The position numbers and the translations under genes were made by a program. A DNA stretch of 64,000 bases from Massariosphaeria phaeospora (Eukaryota > Ascomycota > Dothideomycetes > Pleosporales), in contig JAADJZ010000002.1 in assembly GCA_011032825.1 (NCBI GenBank), positions 2,170,001-2,234,000 of the forward strand. The letters are read 5' to 3'. The stretch's first letter is position 1. Every line of letters begins with the position of its first letter. Under the pieces are notes generated by a model that saw nothing but the letters and a program-made list of their open reading frames with translations, searched no databases and was not told where the DNA came from. Positions 35,803 to 47,066 of the stretch are shown in pieces.

Positions 35803-36472
35803 ATGGCTAACGGGTACCGCGCCCTTCCTCCCCGTCTTACGCGTCCGCGCCGCTAACAACATGAAGCTGGGCACCTTTCATCGGCCTGATTGTCCTCGCG
35901 GTGTTTTGCGCCGTGGTCTGGTTCGCAGCGCCGAAAGGGGAGAATCAGACGTACGTCTCTTTTGTCCATATCTCGCTGGAGCATGTTGTAGTTCTATATA
36001 CCGGCTGTTGCGTTCCTGGCGCCTCTCCGCTCGAAGGAGACAGCTGCGCCCGCTCACTGAACGAACGACTACACAAGACCATCTGCTAACAAGACAACCA
36101 TAGTGTCTGGCGATCCACACTCGTGCTCTCGGCGGTAGCAATGTACATCATGTGGGGTGAGTACTCTCCTCTTCACTATCCTCCCTCCATGCCGCTACAA
36201 GGTCACGCCCGGCGGCGGCGGCGGCGCATATGGGTATGCAGTGGACATATCTATCCGTGCTATCAACACCTGCGCCTACGAGAATACCACCGACGAGCGC
36301 TCGAGCACCTACGCATCCTACCGTCACATCTTCCGGCCCTCCGATAGTTTCTACAAAGTCAATACCTCGCTAACCCTTTACTGCAACAGCGATAACCTTA
36401 CTCGCACAACTGCACCCTCTCATCTCGCCGATCCGGGCCCATCTTCGACCCGAACACGAAACGCCCCGTTAG
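35803..36472 (+). CDS. VMA9: V-type ATPase V0 subunit e (Vma9)
   Basis: A very small gene in four exons: 35803-35813, 35867-35950, 36104-36156 and 36390-36472. All junctions are GT-AG and in phase, giving 76 residues. The product starts MANGWAPFIGLIVLAVFC and contains the family signature PKGENQTVWRSTLVLSAV, then MYIMWAITLLAQLHPLISP, ending LRPEHETPR. Two membrane helices (about residues 5-27 and 37-58) fit the proton-translocating V0 sector of the vacuolar ATPase. The first exon is only 11 nt and the last intron is 233 nt, so simple frame searches miss it. Confidence 0.9.
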
Positions 36473-36854
36473 CGGTACAACGAGCCCTCAAACGTCTTTG
36501 GAGAGGGGGCGGCGGAGGGTTACGCAGACATCGGATCAGATGGAGAGGCATGCATCCGATTGAGATGCTGCGGCTGAGGTCGGGGATCGAGTCCGTGGCA
36601 TACAGGCTGCGCGATTGAATTGGATGTGGATGCAGGTTCGAGCGGTCTTTGCAGAGAGGACCGGTTGTATTATGACTGTTTGAGCTCTGGAGTTTGACAT
36701 GGATATCTTAGCATAGTCAGGGCTGTACAAATATATTCACGAGATATCGCTGTCTTCATCGAGATACTTGGAATGCGACATCGCATGCAGCCTTCAACAA
36801 CACCGCGACCTCATAAATCGTATTCATATATTGAACCCCATCTCCCTCCAGCAA
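36473..36854. other. Intergenic region between convergent genes
   Basis: 3' flanks of VMA9 and ARV1. Nothing else recognised. Confidence 0.5.
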
Positions 36855-37882
36855 TCACCCCTTCTCCAACAGCCCCCCAACCCAACCCAGCCCTTCCCAC
36901 CCTGTCCCCAACCCCACGCCCCTCAACACCGCCTCCTCAACCACCCACCTACACCCCGCCCCTACCGCAACCAGCACGCCCGCGCGCCCATACCCGCAAT
37001 CCATCAGGATCTCCAGCGCCGCCACATTATTCACAATAACGGCCCAGCTGACGGCCGTGGCGCTCGACGGCAAATCATACTCCCAGATGATCAGCAAGAT
37101 GGGAAACAGCTTCGTGCACGACGACACGAGCAGCGCGGTGGACAGCGGCGTCGGCGACGGGTAGTGCGGGATCAGCGTGTGCAGGTAAGAGGAGCGCGGC
37201 GGCATCAGCGAGCAGAGGAGCCGGATGGGGAAGTGGAAGGCGAGGGTGGAGGTTGTGACCAGGAGGAGGAAGAAGAGGTATTGCAGGATGAGGGGCTGGG
37301 CTTGTAGGAGGAGCGCGTTAGTGGGGGGTGGGGGTGGTGCGAAGAGGTTGTGGTAGGTGGGGTGGGGAGGGCGAGTTTCTCGATGCGCGCCCAGGTGAGG
37401 TAGACGTCGAAGAGGAGGAGTAGGATGCCGAGGCGGAGGATGGAGCGCTGTGGTGGGAGGTGAGGGGTTAGTCTGGTGTGTAAGAGGAGAGATGCGATGG
37501 GATAGACATGGAGGGACGTACGTCGAACTTATCATCCTCCCGCCCGAGGCGATTGAACAGCAAGTGCCGATACACCTATTCTCGAAGCATCAGCCCAGCT
37601 CTCTTTCTCCTTCCCAATATAACACCTCTACCCTTCTCCTTCCCAACATAACACCTCCACCCTTCCACCCTTCCACCCTCCGCCCCTACATACCTGCGGC
37701 TTAATCAACACCAAATCAATAAACAGCACCACGAAATCATGCTCGACGTATTTATCCGCGAAGCGTCGACAGCGCCGACACTGCGTGAGGCGCACGCCCT
37801 TGCCCAGCGAGCGGTCGTCGGCTTTGCTGTATTCCGTGTAGAGCGTTTTGACGGGCGCGCGGCATTCGATGCAGATGGGCAT
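36855..37882 (-). CDS. ARV1: ARV1 sterol/lipid-homeostasis protein, with an apparent frameshift
   Basis: ARV1 is an endoplasmic-reticulum protein needed for sterol distribution and GPI-anchor assembly. Exon 1 (37882-37694) gives the Arv1 homology domain: MPICIECRAP with C4 and C7, CRRC at 35-38, DKYVEHDFVVLFIDLVLIKPQ. Exon 2 (37575-37522) continues VYRHLLFNRLGREDDKFD. Exon 3 starts at 37447 with RSILRLGILLLLFDVYLTWARIEK, but the remaining conserved part (QYLFFLLLVTTSTLAFHFPIRLL onward, to 36855) lies in another frame. One base seems missing in the C-rich stretch at about 37320-37362. An intron 37405-37296 (GTCTAC...CCCAG) would also restore phase but would drop a segment I believe is conserved. 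Error or real mutation cannot be told apart here. Confidence 0.8.
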
Positions 37883-38478
37883 TCGGGGGAGGTTCGGCGC
37901 GGTGCGGTACGGTGCGGTTCGCAGACGATGGATGGGTTGAGGGAAGCGCGGAGGGCGTAGAGATTAGCGGCGTGGGTGGGCAGAGTCAAGACGCGCGTGC
38001 TTGAACGCATTAGTGCGTTCTTGGGGGAGGTTTTTGGTGTTGATGCGGGGACGGAGGTTACGCGTGCCAAGAGCGGTTAAGTCCGAAACCGTCAGTTATG
38101 GGTTTGGAGGACAGGGGACGAGTTCATTCATGATCGTCAGATTCCTAGCATAATTCGTATGATACAATATATGGATCCGACACAGTGTGCACCTGCGCCT
38201 GCGCCACAATTGCCAGACCGGGTCATGTGCTCCCGGAGTCACCATCCATCGAAGAGATGATGAATGGAAATGTCCCACCAAGCCAAACAATATAAAAGAG
38301 ATACGTCCTCTTAACTCCCAAAACAGCACTCCCGTGTCGTGCAGATGAGAAGATCCAGCCGAATATATTCAGTGGAAGATTCCAAGGTATCCAACCGCTC
38401 AAGAAAGCGTTGCCAGCATCGCCGCGACAAGCTTCGGGTTGGGCTCCTTTCGTCCTATCCAAATCATCAACGCCAATC
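37883..38478. other. Intergenic region
   Basis: Promoter of ARV1 and the 3' flank of the Arg/Pro-rich gene. No further gene recognised. Confidence 0.5.
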
Positions 38479-40218
38479 CTAATGGGTCGAGCGGACAAGG
38501 GCCAACCTACCCTTTCGGTCCTTATCGACCCGGAGGACCTCTTTGCGAGGTTCACGGCGTTCCACGAACTCGTAGTCGGTTTCCCGCTCATACTTGAGCA
38601 TGCGTCGCTCCTCCTCCAGCTGGCGGATCTCGTCCTTGATGTCGCGCGCAGCGCGGGAACCTCGTCGGTCGTCGGGGACGAGCACAGTCAACGGCCCGCC
38701 AATGTGGTTGGACTCCTCAATGCGCTCTTCGTAGACCTCGTGGCGCGAAGGGGAGACGCTGCGGACTGATTGAGCGTAGTGAACGCTGGGCGCAGGCTGA
38801 TGATGTGTGTGGTGCGAGCGGACAGAGTGAGCGACACTTGCAGGAGGAGGTGGGGCATAGAAAGTGGCGGGAGGCGGAGGCGGCCTCGAATATGCATCTG
38901 GCGGAGGAGGAGGCGGCATGGAGAACTCGGGTGGAGGAGGGGGCATTGAGAACTCTGGCGGAGGAGGGGCCATGGAGAACTCTGGGGGAGGCGGAGGTGG
39001 AGGAGCGTGCGAGAAATCGTTGTTATCTCCATAGACGTATAACGTCTTTTCTGGTGTGGCTTTTAGCTGCTAGTACCCCGTTCCCTGGAATGAACAACCA
39101 TACCTTCTTTGTAGCTCTCGCTGATTTTGATCAGCTCATCGATATGGTCTTTCTCGAGAGCTCTACGAATAACGATGAAGTCGTCCTACACGTAATTAGA
39201 CATATTCATCAAGGTAGACAGCACAACTGACCTCTTCTTCGAACGGATAACCAAGGTCAACAACAGCCTGTTTCTTGACCAAGCGCTTTGGCATCCTGGT
39301 CCGGCCCTTCTTACCAAAGCTTGATCGAGCAGGTTCAACTTCCTCAAAACTGGAGGACGAGGAGCTGCGGCCGGATTGAGCTACGGAATGAGCAACAGAA
39401 TGAGCAACGGATGGAGCAATAGAGTGGGCGACGCTGCGAGAAGGTGCCCGGCTTCGACTTTTGCGCGTGGTGCTCTTTTCTCTCCTGACTTCGACTTCGC
39501 GGTACTCTTCGCGTTTCGGCTCAGGTGGACCAGACTCTCTATAGGTGACTTCTTCGAAATCTTCCTCCTGGAAGCGGCGGGGAGGAGACCTGCGTCTTTC
39601 GCGGATAGGAAGAGGGATTGGGACGTTTGCTGGGGGCCTCCATTCGTCGCGTTCCAGCTCACCGTAACGAGGGAGGGGCCGGCGGTCGAAAGTGTCAAGT
39701 GACGATTGCCGTCGCAGATACCCAGGACGCGCGGGTCGTCTCGGCGCGATCTCGACCTCTTTTTCCACGATGGACTTGCGACGGTAAGGGGCAAGCGCGC
39801 GGTTGGCTACTTCAGACGGAGTGTAATCTTCGAAAAGATCATCCCGCCGACGTGATGGTCCGCGGTCAAAGTGATCGTGTTCATGAAATCGCTCTTTCTC
39901 AAGGACACGAGCACCGCGGCGGTCACGGTCTTCGTGGATATCGATTTCGCGGTGGCCGCCAGGAAATCGATCGCGCTCTTGGAATCGGAAATGCTCGTGG
40001 TCGTCGCCTCCTCTGCGGCTCATGCGCTCAGAACGGTCATCGTCATCGCCCCCGCCTCTGCGGCTCATGCGATCCGAACGGCTGTCGTCATCACCACCTC
40101 CTCTGCGGCTCATGCGCTCGAACTTGGCGCGATCCCAGCGTTCACCACCACCACCACCGCCGCCTCGTGGCGGTGGGTCGTCGAAATGGCCTAGGGTTCC
40201 GGTAGATGAGCGATACAT
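38479..40218 (-). CDS. Low-complexity Arg/Asp- and Pro-rich protein (possibly DUF8035-type)
   Basis: Minus-strand exons 40218-39232, 39185-39104 and 39059-38479, in phase, give 549 residues. The N-terminus holds three near-identical blocks built on RMSRRGGGDDD, then a charged region (YTPSEVANRALAPYRRKSIVEKE) and a run of SVAHS repeats. The middle exon encodes DDFIVIRRALEKDHIDELIKISESYKE, the most conserved-looking part. The third exon has repeated PPPPPEFSM blocks, a His/Ser part, and a coiled-coil-like end (IRQLEEERRMLKYERE). I recall such proteins in Dothideomycetes as DUF8035 but cannot confirm that. Function unknown; the layout suggests a disordered scaffold or RNA-binding protein. Confidence 0.7.
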
Positions 40219-41040
40219 GGTTGAGGCGGTTGAGTGGGCTGTTACTCCACGGTTGGGGTACTGATGTCAAAAGCGGGGCAGGGACTCCGAGGACGATGGA
40301 GCTGAAGACAAGCGATGAATGACGAAGGGAGGCTTTATCTACGTAGGAGGAGAAGACGCTAGCTAAGCGTTGGGAGCAAAGGCTTTTTAACTGCTGAATG
40401 ATCGGTTACGTCTTCAGAGTGCAATGTGGGGGGTGGTGTGGCTGCGGCAGGGAGATGCATGGAGATCGCATGCACGGTGACGTCGCCGACGAAACAGGAT
40501 TGGTCTTGGTGGCCTCGCGCCATGTAACACCCACCAATCCACCTTCAATTATCGTGAGCTTTATTATCGGTTCTAGCCAGGTCGTGCAGGTATGCTACAG
40601 TGTATACAAGACGAAGTTCCAAGGTTTGTTTGACTACTATACATGGCATCCGCAAAGAGTCCAGAAGGTAGAACTGTCTGCTCACTGCACTTGGGAAGAC
40701 TCAGTCAGCATCCCCGGTAAGCGAAGGGTCTCCAACAGTGAAATTCGTCGTTGTTAGCCAGGAAGGCCATCCCGAGTGTCATAAAGAGCAACCCATAGCT
40801 ATCTGTCCTGATTTGTCTGCGGGAAGCATAAGCATATGAGCTGTTTGCCTGACATTTTAGGCGGTTCGTTGGTTGAAGTAATTGCAGATCGGGTCTTGGT
40901 TTATTATGTTCTCCTCTGGAAGTGCTTCCAGTGTCATAGCGGAGCTGAGTTATGTATTTTACATCCCATTCCATAAAGTACACCTTATCCGTACAAGACT
41001 TACAGCAGTATGCAGTGCCCTCCCCGATGAAGCTTCATTT
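40219..41040. other. Intergenic region
   Basis: Promoter of the Arg/Pro-rich gene and the 3' flank of AIM41. No gene recognised. Confidence 0.5.
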
Positions 41041-41610
41041 CTACTCCTTTTTCAATCGAACCACTTCCTCGATTTTACCTCTAAGCAAATCCAGATCACA
41101 CGGCCTTGGTGACATGGCACCCATTACTTTTCCCATGATTGGACCAAATTTCACTTCCGACTTGTCCAACCTTTGCACCACATCGGCCACTATACGATCC
41201 ATCTCCTCCGCACTAACAGTGGGGATTTCCTGCGTATAGTCTTTCAGGATCTTGAGCTGGCCTTGCTCCTTCTCGACCAGATCGTCTCTCTTCGCATTTG
41301 AAAACTCATCGATTGCCGACCGCGCCGCATTGATTTGCTTCTGGAGTAGTGAGTAAAGACGTGCGTCTGAGGATATAGGCTTGGCTGTTTTGGAGGCATT
41401 TGTGATTTCGGCGAGGATAGCGCGGATGACGTCGAGCCGGGGCTTGTCTTTGGCGCGCATGGCATCTTTCAGGTCGGCTTTGAGGCGTGGGATGACGATG
41501 TCGGAAGAGGTATCTTCGTGGTAGCGGAGTGGATGGGTCGTCGCGAGGGTTCGGAGGAGGGTTGGAGAGGACGTGAGGTAGCGGGATCGGGCGAGTCGGA
41601 GGAGTGGCAT
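41041..41610 (-). CDS. AIM41: Mitochondrial GatB/YqeY-domain protein (Aim41-like)
   Basis: A 189-residue intronless protein. The first 25 residues (MPLLRLARSRYLTSSPTLLRTLATT) form an Arg- and Ser-rich presequence without acidic residues, as expected for mitochondrial import. The YqeY domain follows: RLKADLKDAMRAKDKPRLDVIRAILAEITNA, then YSLLQKQINAARSAIDEF and GPIMGKVMGAM. YqeY is related to the tail of the GatB amidotransferase subunit; its role is unclear. The ATG at 41610 is chosen because the longer frame begins at a non-ATG codon. It is divergent from NUP170 across 575 bases. Confidence 0.87.
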   Translation of the reverse strand: MPLLRLARSRYLTSSPTLLRTLATTHPLRYHEDTSSDIVIPRLKADLKDAMRAKDKPRLDVIRAILAEITNASKTAKPISSDARLYSLLQKQINAARSAIDEFSNAKRDDLVEKEQGQLKILKDYTQEIPTVSAEEMDRIVADVVQRLDKSEVKFGPIMGKVMGAMSPRPCDLDLLRGKIEEVVRLKKE

Positions 41611-42185
41611 GGTTGGCCGTTTGTTGCACTGTTTGGCACGTCTCGTAGGTGTTGTCCTGTAGCTCAATTGCAGTTTGGTCGTTGTGCGCAAACCCGTCGC
41701 AGCTGTGAGCGCAGAAGCTTGTAGGAGAGGAGCAGGTGTGGCGAAGCAGAAGGGGAATGGACTGAGCAAGTTCGAGGTAGACTATGCATACAGTCTTATT
41801 GGTCTAAGCTCTCGAACCCCCCTCGAGCACGAACTTCGACGCAATGTTTCGCCGATCTCCAGAGTCCACAAAAAGCGGCCTCGGCTGACTCAGCGACGCG
41901 ACCATCCCTGCACGCTTGGCTTGGCACATAGGTTTTGTTGTCGGCGCCAGCAGCAGCAGCAGCAGCTTGAGCTTGCGCATCCGACAACCTGCATTCACCG
42001 GCGCAATTGGCCGTGTTCCTATTCTTGTTTCCTCTTGTGAGCGCGCTTTCGGTCTCTGCAGCTGCCCTGCCCCGCGCCGTCCAATGCCCATGTCTCCTCG
42101 TCGGCGCGTCACCCCAACCTCTTCCTAAGCTTTTCCTTCGCCAGGCCGCCGCAACACTTCGTCCACACCCCGACCGCTGCCCGCC
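41611..42185. promoter_or_regulatory. Bidirectional promoter between AIM41 and NUP170
   Basis: 575 bases between divergent start codons. A short CAG-type run lies at about 41948-41966. No clear TATA box. Confidence 0.5.
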
Positions 42186-45100
42186 ATGGCGCTCAACATG
42201 CCTCCCCAGACGCCCCAGCGGCCGACTCCGGGCGCCTTCATCAAGACACCTGCGCCGGGCCGCCAAGGGCTCTTCCGGCCAGCCTCCACGCAGCAACCAC
42301 AGCCCGCGCAGCTGCAGGCTCCACCCTCGGAAACGCCCCTCGAACGCGCCGCGCATACGATCAATGGCATGCTGAAGAAAGATGCGAGCTATCCGTCTCT
42401 GGAGACATACATCGGACGTGAGTGGCTCAGCTGGCAGCGCAATCGCAGTCAGCAGGACTAACGTGCATCTACAGAGGGCTATTCTGGAGACTACGACATA
42501 ACGTCGAGCCCGGCATGGACGCCCTTCCAGAAACTGCGGACGTATCCCCTCCCCGATATTATTCTGCAGCAGATCGACTCGATGAACATGTCCTTGAACA
42601 TGGGTCTCTTCGCCGAGATCAACCACGCCTGGATCACCATCGACAATCAGCTGTATCTCTGGGACTACACTCACCCCAACCCCGAGATCGTTGGCTACGA
42701 GGAACAGCCGAACCCCATCAGTTGCGTGAAGCTGGTCAAGCCGCGCGCCAAGGTGTTCGTCGACAACATCTCGTACGTTTTGGTCGTCGCAACCACCACC
42801 GACGTTTTCCTCATCGCCGTGGAATGCCAAAGGGGGCCCGAAGGTGTTCACAGCGTCACTCTGTACCGTACTGGCCTATCAGTCTCGGTCCGCGGTATAC
42901 AGGTCGGCTCTATCGAGGGCTCTGCTAAGACGGGTCGGATATTCTTCGCCGATGGTCGGGATTCGGAAGATGTCTATGAGCTCAATTACCAACAGGAAGA
43001 CAAGTGGTTTTCTAGCCGGTGTAGCAAGACGAACCATATCCGGAAACCCATCGGCCTGCCCACGTTGCCCTTCTATGCCACCCCAGCGCATCACCACGTA
43101 CTTCAGGTGGCCGTCGATGACACTCGGAATCTGCTGTATACGTTATCTTCAAATGGTACGATACGAGTGTTCTACATGCGAACCCCGGGGACTCTAGACT
43201 GCGTCATCACGACCACCCTAGGGATGCTTCACACAATGGCTGGCCACCACATCCAGCGGGCGCCCATCATTGAAAAGATGAAGCTTGTTCGAATTGACCC
43301 TATAACTGCTACGGAAGCGGAGCAGATGTCCTTGATGGTCACGACTTCGACTGGATGTAGGCTGTTCCTGAGCACCACCTCGGGAGGCTGGATGAGCGAC
43401 AGCACGAGTGCTCCGAGCAGCATGCAGTTACGACACATCCGGTTTCCACCGTCCGATGGGAGGGCTCCGCCTCAAGCACCAGGCTCACAACTACAACAGT
43501 ATCAGAATGGTTCGACCGTGGACACCAACTCGAAGGCTTTAGTACATACCGAAAGCGGATATCGATTTGCCCCAGGATCCTTCTTCTGTTTTGTGCGGGA
43601 AGACAGTACACAGGCTAGAAATGTCCTGTTCGCATCAGTTCCGCATTCCGGTGCGCTCGGCCAGCGACAAGACAGGCTGAAGTATGATGAGACAGGGCAG
43701 GTCTTGCAGCTGATTGGCAACATGCAGGACGTTGGTCAGGTCACCGACCCGTTCTCTGCTACCAAAAGGCCACTCGGATTCGGGAACGAGCTCGCAGTCC
43801 AGTTTGACAAGCCCCTTTGCGAGATTGCGATCATGACACACCAGGGCATCGAAACCGTTCGTCGAAGGAGACTCGTGGACCTCTTTGCCGCCGTCATTAA
43901 GTATGGTGGTGGTGCTGAAGGCCTTGAAGGAGACGTGCGCAAGATTGTGAAGCAGTATGGTCTCGCCGAGACAGCTTCCACAGCCTTGGCCGTTGCCTGC
44001 GGTCAAGGTTCCGATGTTGGTCCAGATTCTCGAGTATCCAAAGTCACCGACCCGGAAGTTCTCGAATTTGCGCGGAAGGTCTTCCTCGAGCTCGGTGGAA
44101 AAGCCCATTTGAACGAGACTGCAACCTTGGAGGACTTGTCCGTGGAGAATGTGCGCCCTTCGCAGCGCCATGACGGCATTGCAATGTATATTGCTCGTCT
44201 TGTCCGCTCAGTCTGGGATACGCCCGTCATCAAGGAGACAAAAATAGTTACGGGGCTGGTGCTCACCTCTACCCACGATATTGCGAAGCTGCAGGAAATT
44301 CAGCGCGCTCTGGTTCAACTACAGGACTTTATGGACACGAACAAGTCCTTCATCGATGGGCTAGCGGGCCCGGAGGCCCTGGGCCGCGTGACTTCGCGGC
44401 AAGACGAGGTAGAGCTTCAGGGAGAAAATCGAGCTCTAAGTAGCCTCGTACAAATGATCAACAACATCATCGAAGGCATCGCGTTTGTGCTGGTACTCTT
44501 CGATGAGAGACTAGAAGACATCCTGCTGCTCCTTCCCGAAGAGTCGCGGCAAAAGGTTAGGAGACTGACTTTCCAGGGGCTGTTTTCTGTGAAGGAAGGC
44601 AAAGATCTTGCCAAGGATCTAGTCAAAGCGATCGTCAATCGTAACATTGCCAAAGGCTCGAACGTTGAGACAGTTGCTGAAGCCTTGCGACGCAAGTGTG
44701 GCAGTTTCTGTAGCTCGGATGACGTAGTTGTCTTCAAGGCACAAGAAAACCTGAAGAAAGCTACTGATGTTGGTGCGAATGCAGAGAGAGGTCGCGTTCT
44801 GTTGAACGACAGTCTGAGACTTTTCGAGCAAGTGGCACAGAGCCTGAGTTTCGAGAATCTTTCTACCGCGGTGGAGAGGTACATTGAGCTGGAGTTCTAC
44901 GCTGGTCCGTACTGCAGCCACTGCAACTATTTTGGCTAACACATCTATAGGGGCTATCCGACTCGCACTTAAAGCTGCACAAGAGCTAGATCGCGGAAAC
45001 AAAGCTTTGTCATGGATCAAAGATGGCCGACCCATCCCGGACGCCCGGCAAGAGGCTTACACCCAGCGGACGCAGTGCTATGGATTGATCTTCAGGGTTA

Positions 45101-46413
45101 TAGAAGCAGTGGACCGCGCGTTCAACAACCAAGGCGTTGCGCAAGAGGGTGTTCTCTCGCAAATCTCGAAACGAAAGTACGAAGCGTACGAACAGATCAA
45201 TAACTCGGACGATGAAGTTTTTCAAAACTACCTCTACGACTGGTACCTCACCAAGGGCTGGGCTGATCGGTTGCTTGAGATCAACTCGGCTTTTGTTGTC
45301 GATTTCCTTCGACGGAGCTTGGAGACCGACATCGCTCACGCAGATCTACTGTGGCGTTATTATGCCCATTACAATGACTACTTGAGCGCTGCCGAGGTCC
45401 AGCACCAGCTTGCTCAGAGCGCCTTTGAGCTGCGACTAGAGAAGCGGATTGAGTATCTGTCCCGGGCCAAGGCCAACGCATCCACTCGCATGACGGGTTT
45501 TTCTGAATCCGGTGTACGAAATCGACAATCGAGACAAGAACTACTTCGGAACATTGGCGACCTTCTCGACATCGCCAACATCCAAGACGACATCTTACAG
45601 AAGATGAAGAGTGATGTACGACTACAAGGTGACCGTAGGGAGCAAGTCATCCACAAACTGGACGGAGCCATTCTCCCGCTCGATGATGTAGGTCTCTTCT
45701 CGCCGTAACCCTTTTACCCCCAATAGCATTATATTAACCCACATCCTTAGCTCTTCCACAGTTTCGCCGACCAAGCCGGCTACTACGACATCTGCCTGCT
45801 GATCTATCACTCGGCGGATTACCGCAACCTCTCCGAAATCCACGCGACATGGACCAACGTCGTCGAGCAGACGCACCAACAAGCCCTGCAGAACTCGCAC
45901 ACTGCGCCCTGGGAAATGGTCGCCTTCACAGTCGAACACATCGGCCGCCGCGTCAACCTCAACGAGAACGTCTTCCCCGTCAACATCATCCTGCAGATCC
46001 TCCTACAATACGACATCCGCGAATACGTGCACGACGCCGCCCTCGCCCGCTCCTCGACCCGCCTGCTCTGCCCCAACGTCCACTGGCCCATCAACGTCTT
46101 CGTGAACCTCAACGCGCCGTTCGAGCTCATCGTCGCCACGCTCGAGGCCGTGTGGTACGCGCAAGAGGCCCCGTTCGTCGGCCGCGAGCGCAGGCTCGTC
46201 GTCAAGTGGATCATCTACACGGTCGAGAGGTGGCATGACGTGAGCCGCAGGACGGGCGCGCCGTTCGGAAGCATCGATAACGCGATTGGGCTGGCGGATT
46301 GCTTGCGCGTTGTGCTGGGCAGTGGCGAGTTGGCTCGCGATAGCGAGGATGGCGTGCAGTGGCTGGAGAGGGGTAGGGTCGTCAGTGAGGCAGTTGAGAG
46401 CGCGGCGAGGTGA
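42186..46413 (+). CDS. NUP170: Inner-ring nucleoporin Nup170/Nup155
   Basis: Four exons, 42186-42417, 42475-44904, 44951-45687 and 45751-46413, join in phase to 1,353 residues, the normal size. The protein is a scaffold of the nuclear pore inner ring. After a Pro/Gln-rich N-terminus come GYSGDYDITSSPAWTPFQKL and the beta-propeller (NMGLFAEINHAWITIDNQLY, LYLWDYTHPNP, VVATTTDVFLIAVECQ), then a long helical C-terminal solenoid ending near WLERGRVVSEAVESAAR. The TYPLPDIILQQ segment just before the propeller is typical. Intron donors are GTGAGT, GTCCGT and GTAGGT. Confidence 0.93.
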
Positions 46414-47066
46414 GGTGGCTTGTGGAAGGTCGGAACGATTATGTGAGCATCAGATGTAATAGGTAGGCGTGGCGTCCGTCCGTCCGCTTACCAGAGATAT
46501 AGGTACGTCCAGTGTCGCAATTCCTCATCTTGCAGATTGGGGCCTGGAGTGGATTGATTGAATTGGGGGGCCGGTCATGTTCGTCATCTTCATCTTCATT
46601 TTCTTGTCTCTTTTTCAAACAGGGAAAGGTACTTGTAACTGAGCGCTTTGGCGTTTTGCTTGGAGTATGCTTGCATTTTGATCGACCGGGTCAATGTTTC
46701 TTTGACGGCGGGGGACACGAAGGAGAGAGACAGAGGCTGAGAGCCGAGAGAGAGCCGAGAGAGCGCGATAAATGTGCTGTGTGCTTGTACTACAATTGAG
46801 GGTCAGAGCCAGAGTCGGGATGGGACGGGGTATCGGCAGAGAAAGAAAGAACGAGTATTTATCACCGTCGTGCACTTGTGGAAGCGTTGTGATGTCGGGT
46901 TGGGTTCCGAGTGGGATTGTTATATCTACACTGAAGAATGAGTCGGTGCCGGACTGATGTGGGCCAACCAAGCCAAGATGTCCAATTGAACCTTGAGTGT
47001 CGTTCTTTTCTAAACACGCCTTCTCTACAGCCATAACACCCACCTCCTACCGTCTACCCATCTACC
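46414..47066. other. Intergenic region between convergent genes
   Basis: 3' flanks of NUP170 and the CobW-type gene. No gene recognised. Confidence 0.5.

Noticed and set aside
41611..41769. Longer AIM41 N-terminus
   Set aside because: The upstream frame begins with TTG; the ATG at 41610 opens a good mitochondrial presequence.
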